In this document: positions 16,666-25,190 of the stretch, piece by piece
Numbering within the stretch: the stretch's first letter is position 1
How the letters are laid out: each line of letters opens with the position of its first letter
NCBI RefSeq assembly: GCF_001562255.1
Contig: NZ_CP014301.1
Span: forward strand, 4,619,501 to 4,683,500
Direction: 5' to 3'
Source of the DNA: Bosea sp. PAMC 26642
Lineage (GTDB): Bacteria; Pseudomonadota; Alphaproteobacteria; Rhizobiales; Beijerinckiaceae
Length of the DNA stretch: 64,000 nt
Position numbers and translations under genes: made by a program
The notes under the pieces: model-generated
What the model was told of the DNA's origin: nothing
Databases searched by the model: none
What the model saw: only the letters and a program-made list of their open reading frames with translations

Positions 16666-18287
16666 GCGCGCTCTCCTTCCTGGATCCACTGTCTCAGGAT
16701 CGCGGCCGCCTGGGCCTCGTCGAAGTCGATCAGCTGTTCCAGCTTCTTGATCGGCGAGCGCTGGGAGGCATGGGTGAGATCGCCGATCAGGTTCACTCCC
16801 GCGCCAGCGGCGGCGAGCTGGGCCTGAAGGTCGATGGATTCAGGCGGAACCTCCGTGGTCAGCGCCGCGATCGCCGGCGTGGCGGGCCGCTTGAGGATGG
16901 CGTTGATCGAGGGCCGCAGGCCGAACCACATGATCAGCGCGGCCAGGCCCAGTATCGTCACCGCATTGATGATCGTGCCCGACTGACGCATCAGGGTCTC
17001 GCCGATGCCGATCGGCGGGGCTGCCTCCAGCGTGCGGTTGCCCTGCAGGAAGTCGACGGCGAGCACCTTGATGTTGTCGCCGCGCGTATCGTTGACGCCT
17101 GCCGCCGAGCCGACCACCTGCCTGACCTCGTCGAGCCGCTTGTCGATCTGCTCCTGTGACGGGGATGGCCCAAGCGATTCGATCAGGCGCGGCCGGTTGA
17201 TCAGCACTGCGATCGACAGCTTTGCAATCGAATAGCCGTCGCTGACCGTCTGCGTCTTCTTCGACGAGATCTCGTAGTTCGTCAGCTCTTCGCGGCGCTG
17301 CTTTTCTTCGCTGGAGCGCTGGCCGCCATCGGCCCGCACCGCCCGCTCGGGCACGTTCTGCTCGACGGTCGTCGGCTCCTGCGTCGCGGCATTCTGCGAG
17401 GTGTCGTTCTCGCGCACGACACGGACCGAGCGCTCGACCTTGGAATCGGGGTTGAACACCGTCTCGCTGGTCTCCTTGCGGTCAGTGTTCAGGTCGGTGG
17501 CCACGCTGATCTCGAAATTCTCCAGCCCAAGATAGGGTGTCAGCGCCTTGCTGACGCTGTCCTGGATGTCGCGATTGACGTTCTGCTGCAGGCCCGCGAG
17601 CTTGGAGGAGGCCATCTGGCTGGCATCGCCGCCGGTCGCCAAAATGGTGCCGTCGGTGTTGAGCACCGTGACCTTCTCGGCCGAGAGGCCCGGCACGGCG
17701 GAGGCCACGAGGTGGCGGATGGCCTGCGCGATGCTGCTCGAGCCGGAGCTTTCCGTGCGCACCACGACGCTGGCCGAGGCCGGCTGCTGGTCGCGTCGGA
17801 ACGAGCCCTTGTCGGCGAGAACGAGATGGACGCTGGCAGCCTTGACGCCGCGCATCAGCTGGATCGTGCGCGAGAGCTCGCCTTCCATTGCGCGCACGCG
17901 GGTCACTTCCTGCATGAACGAGGTCAGGCCGAGCGAGCCGAGCTTGTCGAAGAGTTCGTAGCCGCCGCTGCTGCTGCGCGGCAGGCCCTTTTCGGCGAGC
18001 AACATGCGCGCTTGCGGCGCCTGCGTCGGCCGGACCATGACCTGCGTGCCTTCGGCGTTGACGTCGTAGACGACGCCGGCTTCCTGCAGGGCGGCGCCGA
18101 TCCGGTTGACGTCCTCGCGCTGCAGCCCGCTGTAGAGCACCGTCATCTCGGGGCGGCTGAGATAATAGGCGCTGGCGCCGATCGCGGCGAAGACGAACAG
18201 CCCGATCGCGGCAAGCGCTGCGAGGCGCTTGTGCCCGAGCTGCTGGAGGTTGAGCCAAATTTCTTCAGCGTATTGCCGGCCTGGCAT
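16662..18287 (-). CDS. fliF: FliF, flagellar MS-ring protein
   Basis: A 541-residue MS-ring protein with two transmembrane helices, one near residues 22-42 (AAIGLFVFAAIGASAYYL) and one near 430-450 (AVTILGLAALIMWFGL). YscJ-like features are clear: EMTVLYSGLQREDVNRI, GLPRSSSGGYELFDKLGSLGLTSF and VHLVLADKGSFRRDQQPASASVV. The C-terminal tail (KKLEQLIDFDEAQAAAILRQW) is the FliG-binding part. It is the first gene of a six-gene operon that runs to the lytic transglycosylase. Confidence 0.96.
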   Translation of the reverse strand: MPGRQYAEEIWLNLQQLGHKRLAALAAIGLFVFAAIGASAYYLSRPEMTVLYSGLQREDVNRIGAALQEAGVVYDVNAEGTQVMVRPTQAPQARMLLAEKGLPRSSSGGYELFDKLGSLGLTSFMQEVTRVRAMEGELSRTIQLMRGVKAASVHLVLADKGSFRRDQQPASASVVVRTESSGSSSIAQAIRHLVASAVPGLSAEKVTVLNTDGTILATGGDASQMASSKLAGLQQNVNRDIQDSVSKALTPYLGLENFEISVATDLNTDRKETSETVFNPDSKVERSVRVVRENDTSQNAATQEPTTVEQNVPERAVRADGGQRSSEEKQRREELTNYEISSKKTQTVSDGYSIAKLSIAVLINRPRLIESLGPSPSQEQIDKRLDEVRQVVGSAAGVNDTRGDNIKVLAVDFLQGNRTLEAAPPIGIGETLMRQSGTIINAVTILGLAALIMWFGLRPSINAILKRPATPAIAALTTEVPPESIDLQAQLAAAGAGVNLIGDLTHASQRSPIKKLEQLIDFDEAQAAAILRQWIQEGERA

Positions 18288-18375
18288 CGTCGTTCCTTCG
18301 CGCTTGGGGCGTGATGTCGGACAGTGTCGGTGGCCAGCCTTGCGCTAGCCTTGCGTCGGGGCTCGAAAGCGAAAA

Positions 18376-18401
18376 GGCCACGCTCCGTGAGGAGCGTGGC
18401 C
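18376..18401 (-). terminator. Rho-independent terminator of the flagellin gene
   Basis: GGCCACGCTCC and GGAGCGTGGCC form a perfect 11-bp stem with a 4-nt loop. On the minus strand the stem is followed by TTTTCGCTTTCG. It lies 27 bp after the flagellin stop, where a single-gene transcript would be expected to end. Confidence 0.88.
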
Positions 18402-18427
18402 CGTTGCGTGGACGGTGAAGGAGAGCG

Positions 18428-19678
18428 TCAGCCGCGGAAGAGCGACAGGATGCTCTGGCTCGCGCCGTTGGCGATCGACAGCGCCTGGATACCGAGCTGC
18501 TGCTGCGTCTGCAGAGCCTGGAGGCGGGTCGATTCGGCGTTCATGTCCGCATCGACCAGCTGGCCGACGCCGCGGTCGAGCGAGTCGACCAGGGCCTTGA
18601 CGAAGTCCTGCTGCAGGCCGATGCGGTTCTTGATCGCGCCGAGATTGGTCGCCGCGTTGGTGATCGAACCGAGGGCATCGTCGACGCCCGCGATATAGGT
18701 CTCGAGCTTGGCCAGGTCGGCTGCGTTGTCGGTCAACTTCGAGATATCGATGTTGGCGACGCTGAAGACTTCCCAGGCGGTTCCGTTATAGGCATCGTAG
18801 GACTTGTCCAGGATGCCCTTGCCGGTCTCCGTCGCCGGAGCGGTGGCCAGCGCCGCCGGAGCAGTCAGGCCGCCGTTCAGCACGATGGTGACGCCGGCAG
18901 GCGCGCCATTCACCGAGGCGCGATTGGCGAACTGGAGCTGACCGCCGCCGACAGCGACGGTCAGACCGTCGATGCCGAGCTTCATGATGTCCTTGGCGAT
19001 GCTGTCCAGCGTCGATGTGGTCGTCGTCGCGACGTTCACGGTGGCGCCGGTACCGACCTGGACCGTGATGTTGCCGGCAACAGCCACGAGGGTGCCGGCG
19101 CTCGCGCCGGTGACCACGTTGGTCAACGGGGTCGCGTCAGCCTTCTTGTCGTAGAGCTTGATCGCCTCGAGGTCGACGGTCACCGTGTCGATCTGGACCA
19201 CGCCACCGGCGCGGGAGAAGGACGAGACGACCGATTTCGTCGAGTTGTAGCTCGTCGAGTTGGAATCGACCGAGATCCAGTTCTCGCCGTTGAAGACCGC
19301 GCTGTCGCCGGTGTTCTTCAACTGCTTCTGCAGTTCGGTGATTTCGCTCTGGATCTTGCCACGATCGACGCCGGGTGTACGGGCGGCGGTCAGTTTGGCC
19401 TTGATCTCCGAAACGACCTCGACGGTGCCGTTCAGGCCCGTATACATCGTGTCGATCGTCGCGGCGCCGAGGCCGAGAGCGTCCTGGACGGCGCCCAGGG
19501 CCTTGTTGTCGGACCGCATGGTGGTGGCGATCGACCAGTAAGCCGCGTTGTCGGACGCGGTCGACACACGCTGGCCGGTCGCAATCCGGTTCTGCGTCAT
19601 GTCGAGTTTCTTGTTCGTCATCGACAGCGTCTGCAACGCGGTCATGGCGGAGGAGTTGGTGAGAAGGCTCGTACCCAT
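18428..19678 (-). CDS. fliC: Flagellin
   Basis: A 416-residue filament protein. The conserved N-terminal D0/D1 helices begin MGTSLLTNSSAMTALQTL and continue RIATGQRVSTASDNAAYWSIA. The C-terminal D1/D0 helices end in LQTQQQLGIQALSIANGASQSILSLF. The central Thr/Val/Ala/Gly-rich part is the variable surface domain. The ATG at 19678 has GAGGAA upstream at good spacing. It is monocistronic, with its own terminator at 18376-18401. FlaF and FlbT, encoded at 34.1-34.9 kb, probably tune its translation. Only one flagellin gene is seen here. Confidence 0.96.
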   Translation of the reverse strand: MGTSLLTNSSAMTALQTLSMTNKKLDMTQNRIATGQRVSTASDNAAYWSIATTMRSDNKALGAVQDALGLGAATIDTMYTGLNGTVEVVSEIKAKLTAARTPGVDRGKIQSEITELQKQLKNTGDSAVFNGENWISVDSNSTSYNSTKSVVSSFSRAGGVVQIDTVTVDLEAIKLYDKKADATPLTNVVTGASAGTLVAVAGNITVQVGTGATVNVATTTTSTLDSIAKDIMKLGIDGLTVAVGGGQLQFANRASVNGAPAGVTIVLNGGLTAPAALATAPATETGKGILDKSYDAYNGTAWEVFSVANIDISKLTDNAADLAKLETYIAGVDDALGSITNAATNLGAIKNRIGLQQDFVKALVDSLDRGVGQLVDADMNAESTRLQALQTQQQLGIQALSIANGASQSILSLFRG

Positions 19679-19778
19679 AGCGATGTTCCTCAATCTGGAA
19701 GGGGATTGTTGGGGAACATTCCGGATTTCAACCGGGATGGCAGGGCGGCATCATGCCTACGACGCGGGGGACGAACCC

Positions 19779-19907
19779 ATTCGGTCGTTCTGCCATGAGA
19801 CAGTTGTAGCTGGCGTAGCTTGCGTGGGGCTGGTGCATGGCTTCCGATCCCAGGATGGCCTAAAATCCCCGCCTCGCGGCTTGCAAGGCCTTAGGGGCGA
19901 TCACTGA
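19779..19907 (+). pseudogene. Possible HigB toxin remnant
   Basis: The frame directly upstream of higA reads IRSFCHETVV and ends PPRGLQGLRGDH before a TGA that shares a base with the higA start (TGATG). HigB/RelE toxins of the GraT type start with MIRSFxxxET and contain PPGNRLEALKGDR in the middle, so this looks like a toxin with an internal deletion and a lost C-terminal half (about 42 codons against the usual 90 or so). There is no ATG at the expected start. The match is by eye and short. Confidence 0.4.
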
Positions 19908-20212
19908 TGACCATCAAGCTGCTGCATCCGAGCTTTGCGATTCATCCTGGTCCGTGGCTGAAGGGCGAGTTCATCGAGCCCTTCGGGCTGAGCGTCACCG
20001 TGGCCGCCGAGAAACTGGGCGTTACCCGTCAGGCGATGAGCAATCTCCTGAACGGCAGGGCCGGGCTCTCCGCCGAAATGGCGATCCGGTTCGAGAAGGG
20101 CTTCGGCGTGCGCGCCGACACACTGATGCGGATGCAGGCGGCCCATGATCTCGCTCAGGTCCGCGCCCGCGAGAAGGATATCAAGGTCGAGCGTCTTGCG
20201 GTTGCGGCATGA
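19907..20212 (+). CDS. higA: HigA family antitoxin
   Basis: A 101-residue helix-turn-helix protein. It opens with the family phrase LLHPSFAIHPGPWLKGEFIEP, then has the Xre/Cro HTH (VAAEKLGVTRQAMSNLLNGRAGLS, in part) and ends AHDLAQVRAREKDIKVER. HigA proteins neutralise HigB ribonucleases and repress their own promoter. No intact higB is next to it; only a possible remnant lies upstream. It sits between flagellin and flhB, convergent with flhB. Confidence 0.9.
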   Translation: MTIKLLHPSFAIHPGPWLKGEFIEPFGLSVTVAAEKLGVTRQAMSNLLNGRAGLSAEMAIRFEKGFGVRADTLMRMQAAHDLAQVRAREKDIKVERLAVAA

Positions 20213-20227
20213 GGTGCGAAGCGCGTC

Positions 20228-21295
20228 TCACGCCACTTTCTTCGCGTAGACCAGACACAGCAGCTCGGCGACGACCTTGTAGAACTCCGGCGGGATCATC
20301 TGGTCGAGCTGCACGCTTGCATGGAGCGAGCGCGCCAGCACGCGATCCTCGATCACCGGAATGTCGTTGGCCTCGGCGATCTCGCGGATCTTGAGCGCGA
20401 TCAGGTCGGTGCCCTTGGCAAGCACCAGCGGCGCGCCGCCTTCCTCCTGCACATAGCGCAGCGCCACGGCATAATGCGTCGGGTTGGCGATGATCAGCGT
20501 GGCGCGCGGCACGGCCGCCATCATCCGGTTCCTCGCCCGGTCGCGCGCCAGCGATAGCCGCCGCGATTTCAGGATCGGGTCGCCCTCGGCCTGCTTGTGC
20601 TCTTCCTTGATCTCCTGCTTCGTCATACGCAAAGAGCGGCGCCATGATTTTTGCGTCCAGACCAGATCGACCGCGACGATTACGATCGTCGCCACGCAGG
20701 CGGCCGAGAGCAGGCGGATGGCGAGGCTCAGGATCAGTTCGGGTACGTTGCTCGGATCCTGCAGCATCGCTGTGACCACCGTGTCCTTGTCAGATTTCAG
20801 GATCAGCCAGGTCGTCCCCGCAATAGCGACAAGCTTGGCCAGCGATTTGCCGAATTCCATGAAGCCTTGGGCGCCGAAGATCCGGGCCCAGCCTTTCGCC
20901 GGCGAGATCCGCGACCATTGCGGCGTGATCCGCTCCAGCGCGAGCTGGGGCGGATGTTGGAGAAAGGTCGCGCTCAGCCCGAACACCGTGAAAAGCAGCA
21001 GGACGGGCCCGAGAAAGGTGCCGACCCGCAGGGCCGCGTGGATCAGCAGGTTCGTCGTGTTGCCGTTCGTCGAGATGTCGAAGCCCGACGGGTCGCCGAG
21101 GAAGTCCGAGAGGAAGCGCGCCATGTCGCCTGCCCCGGTCCGGATCAGGAAGACACCGGCGATCAGCGTCGCCGCGATGCTGGCGAAGATCGGAGCCTCT
21201 TTGGAGGAGGGCGTGTTGCCGCGCTCCACCGCATCCTGAATCTTCTTCTCGGACGGTTCTTCGGTTTTGCTGTCCTTATCCTGATCGTCGGACAC
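20228..21295 (-). CDS. flhB: FlhB, flagellar export gate / substrate-specificity switch
   Basis: A 355-residue export-gate protein with an N-terminal basic/acidic start (DKDSKTEEPSEKKIQDAVERG, in part), four transmembrane segments, and the cytoplasmic autocleavage motif NPTH at about residues 271-274. FlhB cleaves itself at Asn-Pro and, with FliK, switches export from rod/hook to filament substrates. It is the last gene of the motA-fliM-unknown-fliN-fliG-flhB operon, 14 bp after fliG. Confidence 0.96.
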   Translation of the reverse strand: MSDDQDKDSKTEEPSEKKIQDAVERGNTPSSKEAPIFASIAATLIAGVFLIRTGAGDMARFLSDFLGDPSGFDISTNGNTTNLLIHAALRVGTFLGPVLLLFTVFGLSATFLQHPPQLALERITPQWSRISPAKGWARIFGAQGFMEFGKSLAKLVAIAGTTWLILKSDKDTVVTAMLQDPSNVPELILSLAIRLLSAACVATIVIVAVDLVWTQKSWRRSLRMTKQEIKEEHKQAEGDPILKSRRLSLARDRARNRMMAAVPRATLIIANPTHYAVALRYVQEEGGAPLVLAKGTDLIALKIREIAEANDIPVIEDRVLARSLHASVQLDQMIPPEFYKVVAELLCLVYAKKVA

Positions 21296-21309
21296 GTGCT
21301 GTCACCGCC

Positions 21310-22377
21310 TCACTGGAAGTATGCGCCCTCGTCCCGCTGCGGATTGAGCTCGACCTCGCCTCGGCTCGCCATTTCGAGCGCCACATCGGTGATCGCGCGG
21401 CGGGCATCGACGACGTCGCGCTGCAGCGCCGGCTCGCCGCCCTCGAGATCCTGCTGGACGATCCGGCGTGCGCGCGCGGCCAGCGACGACAAAATCTGGT
21501 CCCTGAACTGCGCCTCGGTGCCTTTCAATGCCAGAACCAGGCGATCGGTCGGCACCTGGTCGAAGATCGCCATGCGGTCGCGGCTGGACAGCTTGACGAT
21601 GTCGTCGAAGGTGAAGAGCAGGCCCTTCAGCATCTCGGCCGATTCCGGCCGGACTCGCTGCAGGCTGCCCAATGCGTCCTCCATGTCCTGGCTGTCCATC
21701 TTGTTGAGGATGTCGGCCATGCGGGCATGAGTGTCGGCGCCCTTGTTGCGGGCGAGGTTCAGGGTAAAACCCTCGTAGAGGACCTTCTCGACGATCGCGC
21801 TCGCCTGCTCTGCCACAGGCTTCAGATTGAGCATCCGGCGCATCAGTTCGTGGCGCTGATCGGCCGGCCACTGCGTCATGACCCTCGACGAGCACGCCGG
21901 CTTCAGCTTCGACAGGATGAAGGCGGCGGTCTGCGGATGTTCCTTGGCGAGATAATTCGCCATCGCGCTTTCCGGCATCATCGAGACGCGGTCCCATATC
22001 GAGCCGTTGGCGGATTCGCCGGTCTCGCCGATGATCTCGGTGATCTCTTCGGTCGGCAGCACGCCGGTCAGGAGCTTCTGCACCTCACGCGGGGAGCCGA
22101 CCAGGTTCGTGCCTCGCGAAAACTGATCGCTGAACTCGTCGACCAGCGCCACGATCGCGTCGGCGGGAACCTTGCCGAGTTCGGCGGCGCGACGCATCAG
22201 CTGGCGGATTTCCTCCGTCTCGAAATGCTTCAGCATCCGCCCTGCAAGGGGCTTGCCCATCGCCAGCACGAGGGCGGCGGCCTTGTCCGTTCCGCCCATC
22301 CGCTGCGGTACGGCGACGACGGCGTTTCCAGCGTTCATCTTGTTGTCTTTCGCAGTCACCGTCATCGACCGGTCCAT
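21310..22377 (-). CDS. fliG: FliG, flagellar motor switch protein
   Basis: A 355-residue rotor protein with the N-terminal FliF-binding, middle and C-terminal torque domains. KAAALVLAMGKPLAGRMLKHF, the EHPQ motif (AKEHPQTAAFILSKL) and the C-terminal LLFTFDDIVKLSSRD and DILSSL-like segments are recognisable. The ATG at 22377 overlaps the fliN stop (TGATG); a GTG at 22380 is also possible. It has an extra Gln/Arg-containing tail that ends YFQ. Confidence 0.94.
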   Translation of the reverse strand: MDRSMTVTAKDNKMNAGNAVVAVPQRMGGTDKAAALVLAMGKPLAGRMLKHFETEEIRQLMRRAAELGKVPADAIVALVDEFSDQFSRGTNLVGSPREVQKLLTGVLPTEEITEIIGETGESANGSIWDRVSMMPESAMANYLAKEHPQTAAFILSKLKPACSSRVMTQWPADQRHELMRRMLNLKPVAEQASAIVEKVLYEGFTLNLARNKGADTHARMADILNKMDSQDMEDALGSLQRVRPESAEMLKGLLFTFDDIVKLSSRDRMAIFDQVPTDRLVLALKGTEAQFRDQILSSLAARARRIVQQDLEGGEPALQRDVVDARRAITDVALEMASRGEVELNPQRDEGAYFQ

Positions 22378-22769
22378 CACTCTTCGAACTTGGCCTGGAC
22401 GCCGACGATCTCGGTCAGGGAGACACCGAAGCGGCTGTTGTCGTCCTCGACGATCACGACCTCGCCGCGCGCCACGATGCGTCCGTTGACGACGACGTCG
22501 ACCGGTTCGCCGACGCGGTGGTCGAGCGGCACCACTGCGCCGCGGCGCAGCTTCATCAGGTTGGCGACCTGCATCGTGGCGCTGCCGAGCACGACCTGGA
22601 TCGTCACGGGAATGCGCATCACCGCATCGAGGTTGAGCGGGTCGCTGGTCTCCGTGGCGGTCGCGATGTTCTCCCCCGCGACGCTTTCGGTCGTGTCGGT
22701 CTCGGCAACCGCGGCGGATGCATCCACCGCCAGATCCGACAACTGCATGGGCTTGATCGGCTTTTTCAT
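22377..22769 (-). CDS. fliN: FliN, flagellar motor switch protein
   Basis: A 130-residue SpoA/FliN-domain protein. The C-terminal core reads VMRIPVTIQVVLGSATM, LMKLRRGAVVPLDHRVGEPVDVVVNGRIVARGEVV (in part) and EDDNSRFGVSLTEIV, which is classic FliN. The N-terminal 45 residues are acidic and variable. I chose the ATG at 22769 because GGAGAG precedes it; a longer open frame upstream is unconvincing. It forms the C-ring with FliM and FliG. Confidence 0.93.
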   Translation of the reverse strand: MKKPIKPMQLSDLAVDASAAVAETDTTESVAGENIATATETSDPLNLDAVMRIPVTIQVVLGSATMQVANLMKLRRGAVVPLDHRVGEPVDVVVNGRIVARGEVVIVEDDNSRFGVSLTEIVGVQAKFEE

Positions 22770-22836
22770 GGGGCTCTCCTGCGAAGAGTTGGAATGCTGG
22801 CCACCCGTGGCGAGTGGCAAAAGGGATACCGGCGGC

Positions 22837-23154
22837 TCAGGCGGCATTGAGGCCGCGGCCCGGTCGGGCCTGCCCCTGATCGAAGGTCGAACGGCTCGCC
22901 TTGATCTCGTCGATCAGTCGCTTGCCGTCGTCGATGCGAAGCCCGAGCTCCTCGATCACGTCGCGCCCGCTGGCCTGGAGCTCGCGGATCGTCAGCTGGA
23001 TCGCGCCGAGGGCGGCCTCGGTCTTGCCGAAGGCTGTGTGGAACTCCGCCTGATAGGCGCGCATACGCTGCAATTCGCGGCGCATCCGCAGCACCTGCAG
23101 GCTTGTGAGGACCAGAGCGACGAGAAGAACGGCTTCACCGAGATAGAAGATCAT
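22837..23154 (-). CDS. Unknown flagellar-operon protein, single TM plus coiled coil (DUF6468-like)
   Basis: A 105-residue protein with an N-terminal transmembrane helix (IFYLGEAVLLVALVLTSLQVL) and then a helical region (RMRRELQRMRAYQ, TIRELQASGRDVIEELGLRIDDGKRLIDEI, in part) likely to form a coiled coil. It sits between fliM (20-bp overlap) and fliN. It resembles the small DUF6468 proteins that I recall from flagellar clusters of this order; that family name is tentative. Its function is unknown. A link between membrane and C-ring assembly is only a guess from position. Confidence 0.65.
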   Translation of the reverse strand: MIFYLGEAVLLVALVLTSLQVLRMRRELQRMRAYQAEFHTAFGKTEAALGAIQLTIRELQASGRDVIEELGLRIDDGKRLIDEIKASRSTFDQGQARPGRGLNAA

Positions 23155-24079
23155 CGAAAAACTCCTGTTCCTGGTTGGCGCTGTCCTGGATGCGCAGGAC
23201 ATAGGATCCGTCGCGCTGGCCGAGCTGGCACCAGAAGACGGTTTCCTCATTGCACTGCAGCTGGATCTGGGAACGCGGCGAGGCCTGCAGTTCGATCACC
23301 TGGCCGACCTTCAGGGCGCTGATCTCGCCCAAGGTCATGGGCCGCTCCTCCAGGATCGCGCGCAGCTTCACTTCGGTCTTGTGAACCTCGGTCTGGATCT
23401 GTTTCGACCAGCGCGGGTCCCTGACGGAGGTGTGGCCGGAAAGCACGCGGGCGAGGCTCTGGCGGATCGGGTTCAGCGCCGTCTGCGGGATGACGACGAA
23501 CATCTGGCCGCAATTGTCGAGACCCTGGACCAGGAGCTGCGCCTTGACGGCGAGGTTGCTGCGGCTGCCGATCGTGGCGAAATACATCCGCGTCTCGACG
23601 CGCTCGAACTCGAAGGTAACGTCGCAGACAGGCGAGAACGCGCTCTGCAGGTTCTTCGCGGCCAGCTCGAACAGGGCCTGCGCCACCTGGATCTCGAGAT
23701 TGGTGTAGGGCCGCTCGTCGTCGGGGAAATCGGGCTCGTATTTGTAGGGCGGCTCGCTTCCATCGGCCCCGAACAGGACCTCGATCATGGTGAAGATGAA
23801 GTCGCGGTCGAAGCCGATCAGGATGCGGGAATCCCACTGCGGAGAATGGAAAATGCCGGCGATCGTATTGTAGGCATGGGCGTTGAGTGCGTCCCCGATG
23901 CGCTCGCTCTGGACGCTGGCGACGGAGAAATAGGTCGGCGAGGTCGACATCTGTCGCGCAGCGTCGGCGCAGCCGGTCGCCAGCCGGTCGAAGATCATCC
24001 GCAGCATCGGCAGCCGGTCGATCGAGATGCCCGTCGAATCGAGGAGCTTGTCCTCGCGGATCGCTTGAGCCGTGCTCAT
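23135..24079 (-). CDS. fliM: FliM, flagellar motor switch protein
   Basis: A 314-residue FliM with the CheC-like middle domain (LIGFDRDFIFTMIEVLFGADG, in part; YTNLEIQVAQALFELAAKNLQ) and a C-terminal SpoA domain (VKLRAILEERPMTLGEISALKVGQVI, in part). The N-terminus reads MSTAQAIREDKLLDSTG and lacks the LSQ-EID-LL motif that binds CheY-P in enterobacterial FliM. Its start codon overlaps the motA stop. It forms the C-ring with FliG and FliN. Confidence 0.94.
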   Translation of the reverse strand: MSTAQAIREDKLLDSTGISIDRLPMLRMIFDRLATGCADAARQMSTSPTYFSVASVQSERIGDALNAHAYNTIAGIFHSPQWDSRILIGFDRDFIFTMIEVLFGADGSEPPYKYEPDFPDDERPYTNLEIQVAQALFELAAKNLQSAFSPVCDVTFEFERVETRMYFATIGSRSNLAVKAQLLVQGLDNCGQMFVVIPQTALNPIRQSLARVLSGHTSVRDPRWSKQIQTEVHKTEVKLRAILEERPMTLGEISALKVGQVIELQASPRSQIQLQCNEETVFWCQLGQRDGSYVLRIQDSANQEQEFFDDLLSR

Positions 24080-24996
24080 CAGGCGGCTTCCTTCTGCGGG
24101 GCGGCGGTGGCAGTGGCGCCGGCACTGGCGGGTTGGCGCTGGGCGCCGCCGCTGATGGTCTTGTCCTCGACCTCGTCGATGGAGGGCCGCTCGGCGGCGG
24201 AGATGACCTTGCGGCCATATTCGAGTGCGACCTGGGGCGCGGCGCCGTTGATGAAGGCGAGCAGGGTTTGCTTGACCACGATGTAGACGCGGCCGCGCTT
24301 CTCGCGGGTCGTCTTGATCTTCTGGGCCATCGGCCCGATCACCGCATAGGAGAAGAAGATGCCCGCGAAGGTGCCTACCAGTGCGGCGCCAATGAAGCCG
24401 CCGAGCAGCGCCGGCGACTGGTCGATCGCACCCATCGCCTTGATCACGCCGAGTACGGCAGCGACGATGCCGAGCGCCGGCAGCGCCTCGGAGACCATTC
24501 CGAGCGCATAATAGGGCTTGAGGCTGTCCTGCATATGGCTCGTCATCTCCTCGTCGAGGAGACTTTCGACCTCATGCGCCTGTGCCTTGCCGACGATGAT
24601 CAGCCGGAAATAATCGCAGATGAAGGTGGTCAGGTTCCGATCGGCGAGCACGCTCGGGAAGCTGGCAAACAGCGTCGATTCGTAGGGGTTCTCGATGTGT
24701 TGCTCGATCTCGGCGCGACCCTTGTTCCGAAGTTCGCGCATCAGCGCGTAGAGCGCGCCGAGGATGTCGAAATAATGCGCCTGCGTCGGCGTCGCGCCGC
24801 GAAAGGCTTCCACCAGCGCGGTGCCGGTATCGGAAACCGTCTTCATCGGGTTGGCGATGACGTAGGTGCCGATCGCCGTTCCCAGGATGATGACGAGTTC
24901 CCATGGCTGCCACAGCACGGCGAGGTGCCCACCCATGGCGGCAAAACCGCCGATCAGCGAGCCGGCCGCTATCAATAGTCCGATCACTACGCTCAA
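24079..24996 (-). CDS. motA: MotA, flagellar stator subunit
   Basis: A 305-residue stator channel protein with four transmembrane helices. Family marks are IGLLIAAGSLIGGFAAMGGHL at the start, GTAIGTYVIANP, the cytoplasmic loop with charged residues (LRNKGRAEIEQHIE), and MVSEALPALGIVAAVLGVIKAMG. The C-terminal tail is Ala/Thr-rich. MotA pairs with MotB (14667-15962). It heads the motA-fliM-fliN-fliG-flhB operon; 194 bp separate it from the divergent DUF1217 gene. Confidence 0.95.
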   Translation of the reverse strand: MSVVIGLLIAAGSLIGGFAAMGGHLAVLWQPWELVIILGTAIGTYVIANPMKTVSDTGTALVEAFRGATPTQAHYFDILGALYALMRELRNKGRAEIEQHIENPYESTLFASFPSVLADRNLTTFICDYFRLIIVGKAQAHEVESLLDEEMTSHMQDSLKPYYALGMVSEALPALGIVAAVLGVIKAMGAIDQSPALLGGFIGAALVGTFAGIFFSYAVIGPMAQKIKTTREKRGRVYIVVKQTLLAFINGAAPQVALEYGRKVISAAERPSIDEVEDKTISGGAQRQPASAGATATAAPQKEAA

Positions 24997-25190
24997 CGCG
25001 CCGCTCCTTCTCGCAAGTCACGGATCGAGGGATAGACGCGATGGCTTGCGCGGGGCTGAAATGGCGCAGGGAGAGCCCCGGTCAGGTCCGCGCAAGCAAG
25101 GAGCGCGAGGCTGAGCGCGACGAGTTCAGATGACGCTCGGCCCCTGATGGCCGCTTTGCATCGGAGCTTGGCGGCTTCAGCGGGGTTCCC

